64,000 bases of DNA from Chitinispirillaceae bacterium (GCA_016929415.1 JAFGIW010000157.1:62001-126000), one strand, 5' to 3'; positions 16,770 to 26,623 are shown, counted from the stretch's first letter. Notes: generated by a model from the sequence alone, not told the origin. Made by a program: numbers and translations.

Positions 16770-19316
16770 ATGACCAACCATATAAAAAAGGCCGTCGAAA
16801 CGGCGCTTCTTCCTCATGTGCAGAAACCGATGCGGTATGCGGGGGGTGAACTCAATTGTATCCGTAAAGATCTCTCCGCCGTCAGCGTCCACGGGGTCCT
16901 CTGTTTTCCCGATCTGTACGATATCGGGATGTCGCACACGGGGTTGCAGATTCTTTACCATATTGTCAACCGTATGGATCATTGGGCGCTCTCGCGCTGT
17001 TTCCATCCCTGGAGTGATGCCGAGGCGGTCATGCGGCGGCAGGGGATACCGCTCTATACGCTCGAGTACTTCACTCCTGTCCGTGAAGCGGACTGGATCG
17101 GATTCTCGGTCCAGTATGAACTGCACTGCACCAATATCGTCAACATGATCGATCTGGCCGGAGTCTCGCCGCTGCGCAGCGGCCGGACCGATCGCGATCC
17201 ACTCGTGATGGCAGGGGGTCCCTGCGTCGGGAACCCGGAGCCGCTCGCGCCTTTTATCGATCTGTTCGTTATCGGAGACGGAGAAGAGGCGATAGTGCGC
17301 ATCATCAGGATTCTGGAGCGGGGAAAAGCGGCCGGCCTATCCCGAACGGAGCTTTTACGGCAGGCGGCAATGATAGAGGGGGTTTATGTTCCGGCACGTT
17401 ACGATGTCGTCCGGTCGGGCACCTTCCTGATACCGCAGATGAGTGGCGCCGTTCCACAACCGGTACGTGCGGCAAAAATACCGGTTCTTGACGATGAATA
17501 CTATCCCCGCAGACCGTTGGTACCGCTCATCGAGGTGGTTCATCACCGGCTTGCGGTTGAAGTGATGCGGGGCTGTACACGCGGGTGCCGTTTCTGCAGC
17601 GCGGGAATGTACTACCGTCCGGTCCGTGAGAGGGCGGCAGCGGCGGTGTGCGGGCAGATAAAAAACGGCATTGAAACGACCGGATGGCAGGAGGTCGGTC
17701 TGCTCAGCCTCTCCACCGCCGATTACTCCCCGCTTTCACCGCTCCTACAGTCCCTGCAATCCCTCCGGCGTGCCTACCATATTTCCTGTGCCCTGCCCTC
17801 CACACGCCTCGATGCGCTTTCATCCGATCAACTTGATTTGTTCAGCAAAGTATCAGCGGTTTCATCGTTTACCATAGCGCCCGAAGCGGGGAGCGAGCGG
17901 CTCCGCAGGGTTATCAATAAAAATTTTACCGACGATACCATTTATGCGGCGGTGACCGAGCTGATGCGCCGCAATGTGCAGACGCTCAAACTCTATTTCA
18001 TGCTGGGATTGCCGACAGAAACGCAGGAAGATGTCGAGGCGATCGCGGCCATGGTAATCCGTATCGCCGGGGTCGTACGCGCCGCCTCGGCTCGACGGAC
18101 GGTCGCCGTTTCACTTTCGCCGTTTTCTCCCAAGCCGCATACCCCTTTTGAGCGCGAACGGATGGAGGATCCGCGTAATATCATCGAGAAGGGGGCTGCG
18201 GTCAAGCGGTCGCTCCGTCATTGTAAAAATGTAAAGGTAACCTACCGCAATCCCGATCAGACCGTGCTTGAAACGATCCTGGCGCGCGGCGATCGTGCGG
18301 TCGGGAACCTTGTGTATCATGCCTGGCGGCAGGGGGCGCGGTTTGACGGCTGGAATGAGTGCTTCGAGCTGCGGCGATGGGTTGACGCGGCGGCCGCATT
18401 GTCAATTGATATAGAGCCGTTTTTGAGCGCCGTTGCCCCTGAACAGCCGCTTCCCTGGTCGGCAGTGAGTACCGGTGTTGCCTCCGCATTCCTTGAAGAT
18501 GAACGGCGGCGGGCCTATCGGGAGGAAACAACACCCGATTGCAGGGACTCCCGATGCGGCGGGTGCGGGATATGTACTCCGGCGCTGCAGCCCGTCTACC
18601 ATCGTGAGAAGACGCCGTATGCCTCCGGTGTCGAGTGTGGGGAAGTCTCCATAAATACCGGGAGAAATGCCGTTTATTTTTACCGTTTCTTTTATCGCAA
18701 AACCGGTGTCATGCGTTTTCTCGGCCATCTCGATATGGTCGCCGTTATTCATCGCGCCTGCCGCATGGCACAGATTCCGCTTGCCTTTTCACATGGTTTC
18801 AATCCGCTTCCCCGGATAGCATTCGGTCCGCCGCTTCCTTTTGGAGTGGAGGGAATACATGAGGCATTCGATGCGGCAATGACCGATGAACCGGACATCG
18901 ACCTGTTAATAATGAACCGCCGGTTGCCTGAAGGATTGAAAATTGAGGGGTACCATTCAATCCCCAGGGGAGAGCCGTCGTTAAATGAAGCGATTATCGC
19001 AGCGACCTATCATTTTCTTCCCCTGGAATCGGTTGATGGGCAAATGGTGTCAGAGCAGATTGGAGAACTTCTTTCACGCGAGTCGATCATTATCCGCATT
19101 GAGAAGAAAGGGGTAAGAAAAGAGAAAGATATTCGCCATGGAATAATTGATCTGTCGATTGCAGCGCGGGGGAACTTGTTGAAAGCCGTTCTTTTTATGA
19201 AATCCCCCCATTCATGCAAACCGTCCGAACTGCTTTCTGCGCTTTTCAAGGGTCGGATTCCCGATCTCCTGATATCCCGTCAGGAGTGTTTGAAGGAGAA
19301 TTTGACGGCGCTTTAG
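16770..19316 (+). CDS. TIGR03960-type radical SAM protein fused to a DUF2344 (TIGR03936) domain
   Basis: 848 residues, starting behind AAGGAAA. Residues about 35-210 form the B12-binding-like N-terminal region of this family ('DIGMSHTGLQILYHI', 'MAGGPCVGNPEPLAPFIDLFVIGDGEEA'). The radical SAM cluster motif 'CTRGCRFC' follows at about 270-277. From about residue 640 the DUF2344 domain begins ('RFLGHLDMVAVIHRACR', 'PLAFSHGFNPLPRI'). The two halves are separate genes in some bacteria and fused here, which is a known arrangement. A Cys-rich hinge ('CRDSRCGGCGIC') near 590-610 may hold a further Fe-S cluster. The family is often near rRNA/tRNA-modification or rng genes, but its reaction is not established. 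Confidence 0.9.
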   Translation: MTNHIKKAVETALLPHVQKPMRYAGGELNCIRKDLSAVSVHGVLCFPDLYDIGMSHTGLQILYHIVNRMDHWALSRCFHPWSDAEAVMRRQGIPLYTLEYFTPVREADWIGFSVQYELHCTNIVNMIDLAGVSPLRSGRTDRDPLVMAGGPCVGNPEPLAPFIDLFVIGDGEEAIVRIIRILERGKAAGLSRTELLRQAAMIEGVYVPARYDVVRSGTFLIPQMSGAVPQPVRAAKIPVLDDEYYPRRPLVPLIEVVHHRLAVEVMRGCTRGCRFCSAGMYYRPVRERAAAAVCGQIKNGIETTGWQEVGLLSLSTADYSPLSPLLQSLQSLRRAYHISCALPSTRLDALSSDQLDLFSKVSAVSSFTIAPEAGSERLRRVINKNFTDDTIYAAVTELMRRNVQTLKLYFMLGLPTETQEDVEAIAAMVIRIAGVVRAASARRTVAVSLSPFSPKPHTPFERERMEDPRNIIEKGAAVKRSLRHCKNVKVTYRNPDQTVLETILARGDRAVGNLVYHAWRQGARFDGWNECFELRRWVDAAAALSIDIEPFLSAVAPEQPLPWSAVSTGVASAFLEDERRRAYREETTPDCRDSRCGGCGICTPALQPVYHREKTPYASGVECGEVSINTGRNAVYFYRFFYRKTGVMRFLGHLDMVAVIHRACRMAQIPLAFSHGFNPLPRIAFGPPLPFGVEGIHEAFDAAMTDEPDIDLLIMNRRLPEGLKIEGYHSIPRGEPSLNEAIIAATYHFLPLESVDGQMVSEQIGELLSRESIIIRIEKKGVRKEKDIRHGIIDLSIAARGNLLKAVLFMKSPHSCKPSELLSALFKGRIPDLLISRQECLKENLTAL

Positions 19317-19408
19317 ATGCTTTTTAAGGATAAAGAATGAATTTATAGTAAAACGCAGTGAATAAAGTAAGAAAAAGGTTAAAAAAAATGAACCTTTATT
19401 TATTTATA

Positions 19409-19437
19409 TTAAACAAATTTTACAATACAAATATAAT
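19409..19437 (+). promoter_or_regulatory. Candidate promoter of the HZS-alpha-like cytochrome gene
   Basis: A perfect TATAAT (19432-19437) with a weak TTAAAC 17 bp upstream, in a very A+T-rich 220-bp intergenic region. The leader to the ATG would be about 93 nt. Confidence 0.4.
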
Positions 19438-19536
19438 ATTCCGTTTTTGAAGTTATATTATTCATCACAGGGCTAACTTCAAGTTTTAATAGGAATAAGA
19501 CTTAATCGATTAACAACCATTTCAAAGGAGTGCGCC

Positions 19537-22227
19537 ATGAGTCGAAAGTGTCGTCAGGTATTGTGGGCTATGCAGGGGATTATTCTCACTGCATTAGTAT
19601 CTCTGTTTTTTACGGTACCGGGAAACGTGAGTGCCGCCGCAGCGGCCACCATCGATGAAAAGCAGCCTTCCTCATTTCCGGGGGATATCGTCAGCGACTG
19701 GAAAGCTAAGGACGGTACCAATTATTCATCACTTATTTCAAGCATTAAAAATTCACTTCCTTCCAAGTACAAGGACAATGTCACCGGGTCGGGTGAGCAG
19801 GGATATCTTTCCGCATGCCACTGGCGTCGTGTCGCCCGCCTGTCGCCCTATGCGAAGGAACTGAAAAAAATGGTCTACGCCCGCCATCATGATATCGGTG
19901 GCGCAATTATCGGCTATACCGAAGACCTCAACGGTACGGGCAGAGGTTTTGGACCGTGGGGTATGTGTATGGGAAAGAGCAGTGATTATTCAAAAGGTAA
20001 TCAGGGCGGTACCGCCATTCACCTGCTTGAGTTTGATGATTATTATCCGAAACCGTCCGATATTATCGCCCCCAGCAAAGGGTGTGTGCGCGACCCTTGT
20101 CCGACCTATAAAGGAAACAAGCTCGTTTATGCATATTCCGAGGATAACAACGGGTACCATCTCTATGATATCGATCTTGCAACCAAAAAGACCCGCCAGT
20201 TGACCTTCGATCCGGAAGGTATCGAGATCTCCGACATGGAACCGTGCGTAACTCCGAGCGGTGATATTATTTTCTGCTCCTCGCGCTGTTTCCAGCATGT
20301 TGACTGCAATATCAATCTGGTCAGCAACCTTTTTATCTGCGATTGCGACGGAAAGTGGCTGCGCCGTATCAGTTACGACCAGGTCAACATTTTCAACCCC
20401 ACGATGATGGAAGACGGCACGGTAATGTACAACCGGTGGGAGTACAATGATAAAAATGTCGCCAATGTGATGGGTATTTTCACCATGAATCAGGACGGCA
20501 CCCGCCAGAATGAGTTTTTCGGCAACCAGTCAAGCACTCCGGCCACGTTCCAGATGGCTCGTGCGGTACCGGGCAACACCATGATGGCGGTATCGACCCT
20601 GGGTGGCCACATGGGTCCGCATGCGGGAGATATCTGCCTGGTTAATGCAGCAAAAGCACGAAATGGCACCGGCCCACTCACCATGATTTGTCCCAAGGGG
20701 CGGTCAGTTTCCGGTGGAGGCTTCAATATGACCGGGCCCGACGATTCGAAGAAGCTGTTCCAGAATCCGTATCCTCTCGATGAAACATGCATGCTGGTTT
20801 CCTATCGTAAAACCCGTTCCAGCAGATTTCAGGTTTTCTGGATGGATTTCGACGGCAATCGTGAACTGATTGCATCGGGCGGTTCTCAGTCGGTCAGTCA
20901 GCCCATTTCTTTGATGGAACGTGATATACCGATAGTTCCTACTTATCAGGCGGATTATTCGAAGAAAACCGGCGTATTATCGGTGGTTGATGTGTACTAC
21001 GGCGAAACGTCAGTCTCAGGAATGACCAAGGGAGAGGTTAAGAAAATCCGGGTAGTCGCGATGGAGTATCGCACCGACCCCGCACACGGCAACACCGGTT
21101 CGTCATCGTACCAGATGGGGCCGGTCGGACGTTTCGGCTGCTCTTGGGAAGCCAAGTGGATTTGCGGCGAGGTCGATGTGGAGGATGACGGGTCGGCGGC
21201 GTTTGAAGTTCCGGCGAGAACGCCGATTTTCCTCCAGTTGATCAACAAGGACGGCGTCTGCGTCCAGACGATGAGAAGCTGGATGACACTGCAGCCGGGT
21301 GAACGGTTCGACTGCATGGGTTGTCATGAAGACAAGAACGCGGCGCCGCTTGACAAGACGCCGAAGGCGATCCAACCGGTAGCGCTCAAGCCGTTTTTCG
21401 ATCTTCCGCAAGAGAAAGGGTCCTTCTATTTTCTTGATGTCATTCAGCCGATTCTCGACGCCAATTGCGTCAAGAGCGGATGCCACGATGATTCGCACTC
21501 CAAGCTCAAGCTGAAAAAGAATATCGTTGATGCCAGCACTCTCGGTAATGACGAAAAGAATGCATACCGAAAATGGTCGAAATCGTACTACAACCTTTCA
21601 GAGAAATCGTATTGCAACTACAACTGCATTTTCGGCGGCGCGGAAGGTATCAGGGCCAAATCAATCGGGTCTCCAAAGAGCAAGTTGATTACGCAGCTGC
21701 TTGGCGGGCATAAAAGCCTCTCGCTTAAAAACGGGGAGATAGACAAGCTCGCCGCGTGGATCGACCTCGGCGTTCCGCATTCGGGCACCTATACGGACGA
21801 CATGCCGTCGGATGTCCTTTCCAGTTATAATAAGCGCATGGAGAGGCGTGTGAAGGAAGAAGCTATCGAAGCGAAGAATATCCAGGAATTCATCGACGCG
21901 GGTGGCTACAATCAGAAGAAATATCGTGATTTGACGGCGGCGGTAATACCGGAAAAGCAGACGGTTACCCAAAAGGCGGTTTCGGTCGATGCGTTCAAGG
22001 TTCGCTTCCTGTCAACTGAACGTATGTTGTCGCTCAATCTGCCGTCTGAAGGAAAGATCAAGCTGCTCGATCTCATGGGACGCCAGATACTGTCCCGGAG
22101 TATTTCGCGCGACGCTTTCCTTGAGAGTGCGCAGCAGAATGTCAAGCTGAATATTCCCGCGGGGACCTATATCGTGAAGTTTGACGGTGTGAAGGTTACC
22201 GGAGAGGAAATGGTTTCGATTCTGTAA
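19537..22227 (+). CDS. Secreted cytochrome resembling hydrazine synthase alpha (HZS_alpha middle domain) with T9SS-like tail
   Basis: 896 residues, starting behind AAAGGAG. A signal peptide (about 1-33) leads to a propeller-like half with 'YSEDNNGYHLYDIDL' and 'PCVTPSGDIIFCSSRC', then 'YNRWEYNDKN', a family hallmark. The middle/C-terminal region has 'VEDDGSAAFEVPARTPIFLQ' and 'TMRSWMTLQPGERFDCMGCHE', with a c-type heme site CXXCH at residues 592-596. A second possible site is C-X4-CH at 644-650. The last 80 residues ('IKLLDLMGRQILSRS...IPAGTYIVKFDG') are a T9SS-type sorting domain. This matches the large non-anammox family related to HzsA, common in Planctomycetes. No hzsB/C is present, so hydrazine synthesis is not implied. 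Probable surface-exposed multiheme redox protein of unknown substrate. Confidence 0.75.
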   Translation: MSRKCRQVLWAMQGIILTALVSLFFTVPGNVSAAAAATIDEKQPSSFPGDIVSDWKAKDGTNYSSLISSIKNSLPSKYKDNVTGSGEQGYLSACHWRRVARLSPYAKELKKMVYARHHDIGGAIIGYTEDLNGTGRGFGPWGMCMGKSSDYSKGNQGGTAIHLLEFDDYYPKPSDIIAPSKGCVRDPCPTYKGNKLVYAYSEDNNGYHLYDIDLATKKTRQLTFDPEGIEISDMEPCVTPSGDIIFCSSRCFQHVDCNINLVSNLFICDCDGKWLRRISYDQVNIFNPTMMEDGTVMYNRWEYNDKNVANVMGIFTMNQDGTRQNEFFGNQSSTPATFQMARAVPGNTMMAVSTLGGHMGPHAGDICLVNAAKARNGTGPLTMICPKGRSVSGGGFNMTGPDDSKKLFQNPYPLDETCMLVSYRKTRSSRFQVFWMDFDGNRELIASGGSQSVSQPISLMERDIPIVPTYQADYSKKTGVLSVVDVYYGETSVSGMTKGEVKKIRVVAMEYRTDPAHGNTGSSSYQMGPVGRFGCSWEAKWICGEVDVEDDGSAAFEVPARTPIFLQLINKDGVCVQTMRSWMTLQPGERFDCMGCHEDKNAAPLDKTPKAIQPVALKPFFDLPQEKGSFYFLDVIQPILDANCVKSGCHDDSHSKLKLKKNIVDASTLGNDEKNAYRKWSKSYYNLSEKSYCNYNCIFGGAEGIRAKSIGSPKSKLITQLLGGHKSLSLKNGEIDKLAAWIDLGVPHSGTYTDDMPSDVLSSYNKRMERRVKEEAIEAKNIQEFIDAGGYNQKKYRDLTAAVIPEKQTVTQKAVSVDAFKVRFLSTERMLSLNLPSEGKIKLLDLMGRQILSRSISRDAFLESAQQNVKLNIPAGTYIVKFDGVKVTGEEMVSIL

Positions 22228-22250
22228 AATTCGATAGCGCACTACCCTTT

Positions 22251-22283
22251 AAATGCCCGCAACAGCGTTGCGGGCATTTTTAT
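22251..22283 (+). terminator. Strong intrinsic terminator after the cytochrome gene
   Basis: A perfect 13-bp stem, AAATGCCCGCAAC (22251-22263) paired with GTTGCGGGCATTT (22267-22279), with an AGC loop and a following T-rich stretch. It lies 24 bp after the stop codon. Confidence 0.9.
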
Positions 22284-22481
22284 TATCTACCGATCGCCAG
22301 GCGCACTTCAATCTTTCTTTGATATATCCCCTTTCCTTATTATTTTCCGGAATGAGCATGAAATTTGCTTAATCGAAATAGAGAGGCGGTTTTAATCGTC
22401 ATCGACCGAAATTCTGTTTCGTTATACACAAGGGCAGTGTTTGATATGTATAAGAATACACGGCTTGACATTGTTTCAACC

Positions 22482-22534
22482 CCCCTCCCCCAAGTCCTTC
22501 CCCCGTTAACGTGGGAAGGGGTTTGGGGGATGGG
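22482..22534. repeat. Long C/G-rich imperfect inverted repeat overlapping the start of the TonB-receptor gene
   Basis: The left arm (22482-22507, CCCCTCCCCCAAGTCC...) and right arm (22508-22534, ...GGGGTTTGGGGGATGGG) pair with a few mismatches around a central GTTAAC. This looks like a dispersed REP/MITE-type palindromic element rather than native promoter sequence. The ATG and G-rich ribosome-binding region used by the next gene lie inside its right arm. Confidence 0.7.
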
Positions 22535-25391
22535 TGGGAGAAAGAAAAAGAGGGCAAGAATTCATTGTCGTCGGCAAGTCCTCAAGGCCCTCTGCCTCCT
22601 GCTGCTTGTGACGGCACTGTCGCCCCTCCTGGCCACTCAGGATACCGGAGCTATTGCAGTCAAAGTGGAGATAGAGGCCGCCGATCAAGGTGTCTTTCGA
22701 CCTGATACGGGGCATGATACCGCTGCAGATGGGCATGATGACATGATGGCCGATTCCCCGCCTTCTCTTGAGAAAGAGCCGGTTCTTCGACAATTCGTCC
22801 CCATCGTCTATCCTGCGGAGCTCGCGAAACAAGGAATAGGCGGCGTTGTTCTTCTTGATTTGCTGGTAGATGAAGAGGGGAAGGTCGACAGTATCGGCGT
22901 CGTCCGCGGTCTTCACCCGTTAATTGATTCGGCGGTGGTTAAGGCGGCTTCCACCTTTTCTTTCGATCCGGCCGTCGCCGGGGGCGCACCGGTACCGGTA
23001 CTCCTTACCTATGAATACCGGGTCACCTTCGATGCGGTCATCGACAGCATTCAGGAGTATGTCAATTTTACCGGGAAAGTGCTCGAGCGCGGAACACGGG
23101 AACCGATCGCCGGGGCGGAAGTCATCGCAACCTTTCCCGATACAACGGCTGATGCATCATTACCGGTCATTTTCTTGCGTTACCTGGAAAAAATCGGAAG
23201 CTTTGACGGACAATCAAGGGAGGAATACTCGGTGATAACCGTCACCGATTCGCTCGGCCGGTTTCAATTCAAATCATTGCCGAACGGGACCTGCAGCGTC
23301 AGCATACCAATGATCGGGTATGAGTCATTTTCGGCTGACGAAGAACTCCGCAGAGGTGAGGTGCTCGACGTCCTCTACCGCCTGCAGCGCGTGAATTATT
23401 CCGAGTATGAAATAGTCGTTTACGGCAAGGAAGAGACGCGTGAGGTCGCACGACGGACGCTGTCGGTACAAGAGGTGCGTAAAATTCCCGGTTTCAGCGG
23501 CGATGCGGTTAAAGTAGTGCAGGCGCTTCCGGGAGTGGCGCGGCCCTCCTTCGGCGGGGGGGCGGTGGTCGTGCGCGGCGCGCCGACGTGGGATTCGAAA
23601 TTTTATCTCGACGGGATTGCTATTCCGCAGCTCTACCACTTCGGCGGCATCAAATCGACCTACAACAGCGATGCTTTACGATCGATCGATTTCTATCCGG
23701 GCGGTTTTTCCAGCCGTTTCGGCGGGGTGATCGCGGGGGTGATCGACCTTGAGGGCAGGAGTGGAAAAAGTGAGCGTCCGCACGGATTCGGCGATGTGAG
23801 TTTGCTTGACGCAACTGCTTTTCTTGAGTCTCCCGCAGGGAAAAAGGTATCGGTGCTTGCCAGCGCCCGCAGAAGCTATATCGGAGATCTTCTCGGTTTC
23901 GCTGTTGACAAATTATCGATCATCAAGCTGCCGGTAACGGTGGCACCGTTCTACTACGATTACCTTGTACGTACGGATGTCGCCATCAATAAGGATCAGA
24001 AGGCTTTTCTCACACTCTTCGGGTCGAAAGACGCGCTCGAACTCGTTGTTCCGTTTATGCGCAGCCGCGGCAACAAGGAGGTCAGCGAGCTGGCGGACCG
24101 TGTACGTCAGATGCAATTGTTTTCAATGGGCATTGCCGGGTGGGATATCGTGACGCGGACCGGATGGGAGAACCGCATGAGGGCTGCGGTTACTTACAGT
24201 GAAGGATACGGATCCGTTTTCGATTTCGCAAAGTTTAAGGCCTCTTCGTGGGAATATACGTTGCGTGATGAGGTATCCTATGCATTCAGCACGAAATTGA
24301 AATTGAATGCCGGAATCGACCTCTGGTGGCAGCAATTCACCTTAAAGGCGGATTTCCCGAATGTTGACAATACCATCTACAAACTGCCCAGGCTGACGAC
24401 TCCTTTCGGTTTGACCGGAGCATGGATCGATGCCGGGTACCGGCCGCTGCCGCGTTGGCTTATTGTTCCGGGGATTCGTTTTGATTGCTATCATGAGCTG
24501 CAGTATGACGGATCAATTGTCCCGGAGTTATGGGACTACCGGGGAAACCAATATCGCCGCGGAATATCAGGTGAGCCTTCCCTGCGCCTGTCGTCACGGT
24601 ATGAACTGACCGATAATAAGACGATCAAGTTTGCGCTCGGCACCTACAATCAGACGCCGCAGCCGCAGGGGTTCACCACCAGCGAAGCTCTCGGTAATCC
24701 GTACCTTCCCGCAACGAGGGCGCGTCATATCGTTGCAGGATACGAACATCGGTTTACCGATCTTATCTTTGCCGATCTGCAGGTTTACCATAATCAGCAG
24801 TGGGGGATTCCTGAGTTCGCATCCACCGCCGATATCTACGCCAACGATGGGGCTCCCAGCATACTTCCCGATGGCAAAGGAAGGATGTACGGGCTTGAGG
24901 TGCTGTTGCGGCATGACAACAGCGAACGGTTTTTCGGGTGGATCGCGTATACCCTTGCACGCAGCGAACGATATAACCGTACGGAAGGCCGATACGCCCT
25001 CTACAACCGTGATCAGACGCATAACCTGCAACTGGTCGCCAGTTATCGTTTCCCGAGACAATGGGAAGCGGGAACGCGTCTACGCTACATTTCGGGGAAT
25101 CCGTATACGCCGATTGTGGGAAGTATCTATCGGGCGGATAAGTTTTTTTTCGCTCCCGTCTACGGCAGGGATAATTCGCTGCGCAACGATCCGTTTTTTC
25201 AGATGGATGTGCGTGTCGATAAAAAATTTGTTTTCAACCGATGGATGTTTTCATTGTATCTGGATGTGCAGAATGTCCTCGTATTTCTTTATCAAAGTCC
25301 TGAGTTTACGGTATATAACTATGATTATACCGAACAGACGACGATATCAATGCCGTTTATTCCGTCGCTCGGCATGCGGGCCGAATTTTAG
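22530..25391 (+). CDS. TonB-dependent outer-membrane receptor carrying its own N-terminal TonB_C domain
   Basis: 953 residues from the ATG at 22530, chosen because it gives a proper basic signal peptide (MGGRKKKRARIHCRR then a Leu-rich core). Residues about 85-170 are a TonB C-terminal-type domain ('YPAELAKQGIGGVVLLDLLVDEEGKV'). A carboxypeptidase-regulatory-like beta domain follows (about 178-275), then a plug ('VKVVQALPGVARPSFGGGAVVVRGAPTWDSKFYLDGI', about 330-370) and a barrel to a C-terminal 'GMRAEF' ending in an aromatic residue. Receptors normally contact a separate TonB; carrying the domain in cis is unusual but is seen in several phyla. It is followed 8 bp later by a lipoprotein gene, so the pair probably works together at the outer membrane. 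Ligand unknown. Confidence 0.85.
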   Translation: MGGRKKKRARIHCRRQVLKALCLLLLVTALSPLLATQDTGAIAVKVEIEAADQGVFRPDTGHDTAADGHDDMMADSPPSLEKEPVLRQFVPIVYPAELAKQGIGGVVLLDLLVDEEGKVDSIGVVRGLHPLIDSAVVKAASTFSFDPAVAGGAPVPVLLTYEYRVTFDAVIDSIQEYVNFTGKVLERGTREPIAGAEVIATFPDTTADASLPVIFLRYLEKIGSFDGQSREEYSVITVTDSLGRFQFKSLPNGTCSVSIPMIGYESFSADEELRRGEVLDVLYRLQRVNYSEYEIVVYGKEETREVARRTLSVQEVRKIPGFSGDAVKVVQALPGVARPSFGGGAVVVRGAPTWDSKFYLDGIAIPQLYHFGGIKSTYNSDALRSIDFYPGGFSSRFGGVIAGVIDLEGRSGKSERPHGFGDVSLLDATAFLESPAGKKVSVLASARRSYIGDLLGFAVDKLSIIKLPVTVAPFYYDYLVRTDVAINKDQKAFLTLFGSKDALELVVPFMRSRGNKEVSELADRVRQMQLFSMGIAGWDIVTRTGWENRMRAAVTYSEGYGSVFDFAKFKASSWEYTLRDEVSYAFSTKLKLNAGIDLWWQQFTLKADFPNVDNTIYKLPRLTTPFGLTGAWIDAGYRPLPRWLIVPGIRFDCYHELQYDGSIVPELWDYRGNQYRRGISGEPSLRLSSRYELTDNKTIKFALGTYNQTPQPQGFTTSEALGNPYLPATRARHIVAGYEHRFTDLIFADLQVYHNQQWGIPEFASTADIYANDGAPSILPDGKGRMYGLEVLLRHDNSERFFGWIAYTLARSERYNRTEGRYALYNRDQTHNLQLVASYRFPRQWEAGTRLRYISGNPYTPIVGSIYRADKFFFAPVYGRDNSLRNDPFFQMDVRVDKKFVFNRWMFSLYLDVQNVLVFLYQSPEFTVYNYDYTEQTTISMPFIPSLGMRAEF

Positions 25392-25399
25392 GAGCGGGT

Positions 25400-26617
25400 A
25401 TGAAACAGTTGATAAGAATTCTTGCAGTAGTGATCGTTTTAACGGCCGGTTGCGGGGTGGAGTTCTCGACACGATTTGATCGTATCGAGGGGAACCGGGT
25501 GCGGACTCTCGCGTTCGTTTATGACAATCACGGTCTTGCCGAGGGGGCGCCCGGTGATTCAGTATGGTTTACCGCCTATTTTGCGGGAGAACCGGTGACA
25601 TCGATTGATTTTTCGATGACAACGTCGCTTATTATCAATCAATTCGGCAGGGATACCTTTGCCGATACCGTTTCCCTCGATCGCTATTTGGTCCCGGGAA
25701 CACGACAGGAGTTCTTCGGGGGAGAAACCGATTCGATACGCTTCCAGTTTGTCGTGCCTGCAAGCATAATCCGTGATGAGTTTGCCGAGGATGCGACCAT
25801 CGGCTCGCTGCTGCCGCCGGGTGTTGCCAGGACCGCGCTGCCGGAATCGGTACGGGAGATCAAATCGTCGGCCATTATTGATCTGATTGAGGAATTGTCC
25901 ACAGGGACGCTTCCGTCGGATTTTATGCAGCGATTTCAGGAACTGGAGCTTGATGGCAATGATGTTGCTTCCGGTGCTTCATTTCTGCCGATGCTGCTGC
26001 AGGTGTTGACCGTCAATATGAAGCTATTCGCAACAATAAACAACTCCTATCGTGTTGAATCGACCTTCTCGGTGCGTTACAACAGCCGTTTTGCGGCGTT
26101 CATGCCGTCAATTCCCGTCAACCACAATCCCGTGGTCGGCTGGATCAGGTGCTGCCGAATAAAGGGGGACAATCTCATTTTCAATCCTACGGCCGACAGC
26201 GCATTGATCGATACGATTTACGAACTTTACCCCGGCCGGGATACCATACAGGTTGATGTCGGATACCGCTATTTTCTTGTCGCCGACACTGCTCCGGTTA
26301 CGGTTGACTCATGTTTCAGCCTCACTGATTCCACGCTTGAGCGAGATGTTGAGGCATTCTCATATGAGTGGTTCTTTGAAAACAGCGATACCTCTGCCAC
26401 CATGCCTCTCGATTCACTCATCACCCTCGGTATCGATTTAAACGGGTTGTCCATTGAGCTGCTGCCGTCGGTCGATACCCGGCTTACACGATTCAACCTC
26501 TGGCTGGTAACCTATGACGATTTCTACGGTGAAAAGCTGCGGCCGGTCGGTTTCGAAGTGAAGTGTATCAAAGGGATATTCAGTTATTCTGATGCTTACA
26601 AGAAGCGTTACCTGTAG
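25400..26617 (+). CDS. Predicted lipoprotein partner of the TonB-dependent receptor
   Basis: 405 residues, starting behind GGAGCGGGT only 8 bp after the receptor gene. The signal sequence ends in a lipobox (VLTAGC at about residues 14-19), so the mature protein is lipid-anchored. No family is recognised. The chain is beta-rich with many Asp/Thr-rich turns and an 'NHNPVVGWIRC' element in the middle, and it may be built from Ig-like domains. By analogy with SusD-type partners it could be a surface component of the receptor, but there is no sequence similarity to SusD that I can see. Confidence 0.6.
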   Translation: MKQLIRILAVVIVLTAGCGVEFSTRFDRIEGNRVRTLAFVYDNHGLAEGAPGDSVWFTAYFAGEPVTSIDFSMTTSLIINQFGRDTFADTVSLDRYLVPGTRQEFFGGETDSIRFQFVVPASIIRDEFAEDATIGSLLPPGVARTALPESVREIKSSAIIDLIEELSTGTLPSDFMQRFQELELDGNDVASGASFLPMLLQVLTVNMKLFATINNSYRVESTFSVRYNSRFAAFMPSIPVNHNPVVGWIRCCRIKGDNLIFNPTADSALIDTIYELYPGRDTIQVDVGYRYFLVADTAPVTVDSCFSLTDSTLERDVEAFSYEWFFENSDTSATMPLDSLITLGIDLNGLSIELLPSVDTRLTRFNLWLVTYDDFYGEKLRPVGFEVKCIKGIFSYSDAYKKRYL

Positions 26618-26623
26618 AGCGCC

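Noticed and set aside
22365-22529. Longer N-terminus of the TonB receptor
   Set aside because: The extra 55 residues run through the palindromic repeat, lack a ribosome-binding site and would bury the signal peptide.
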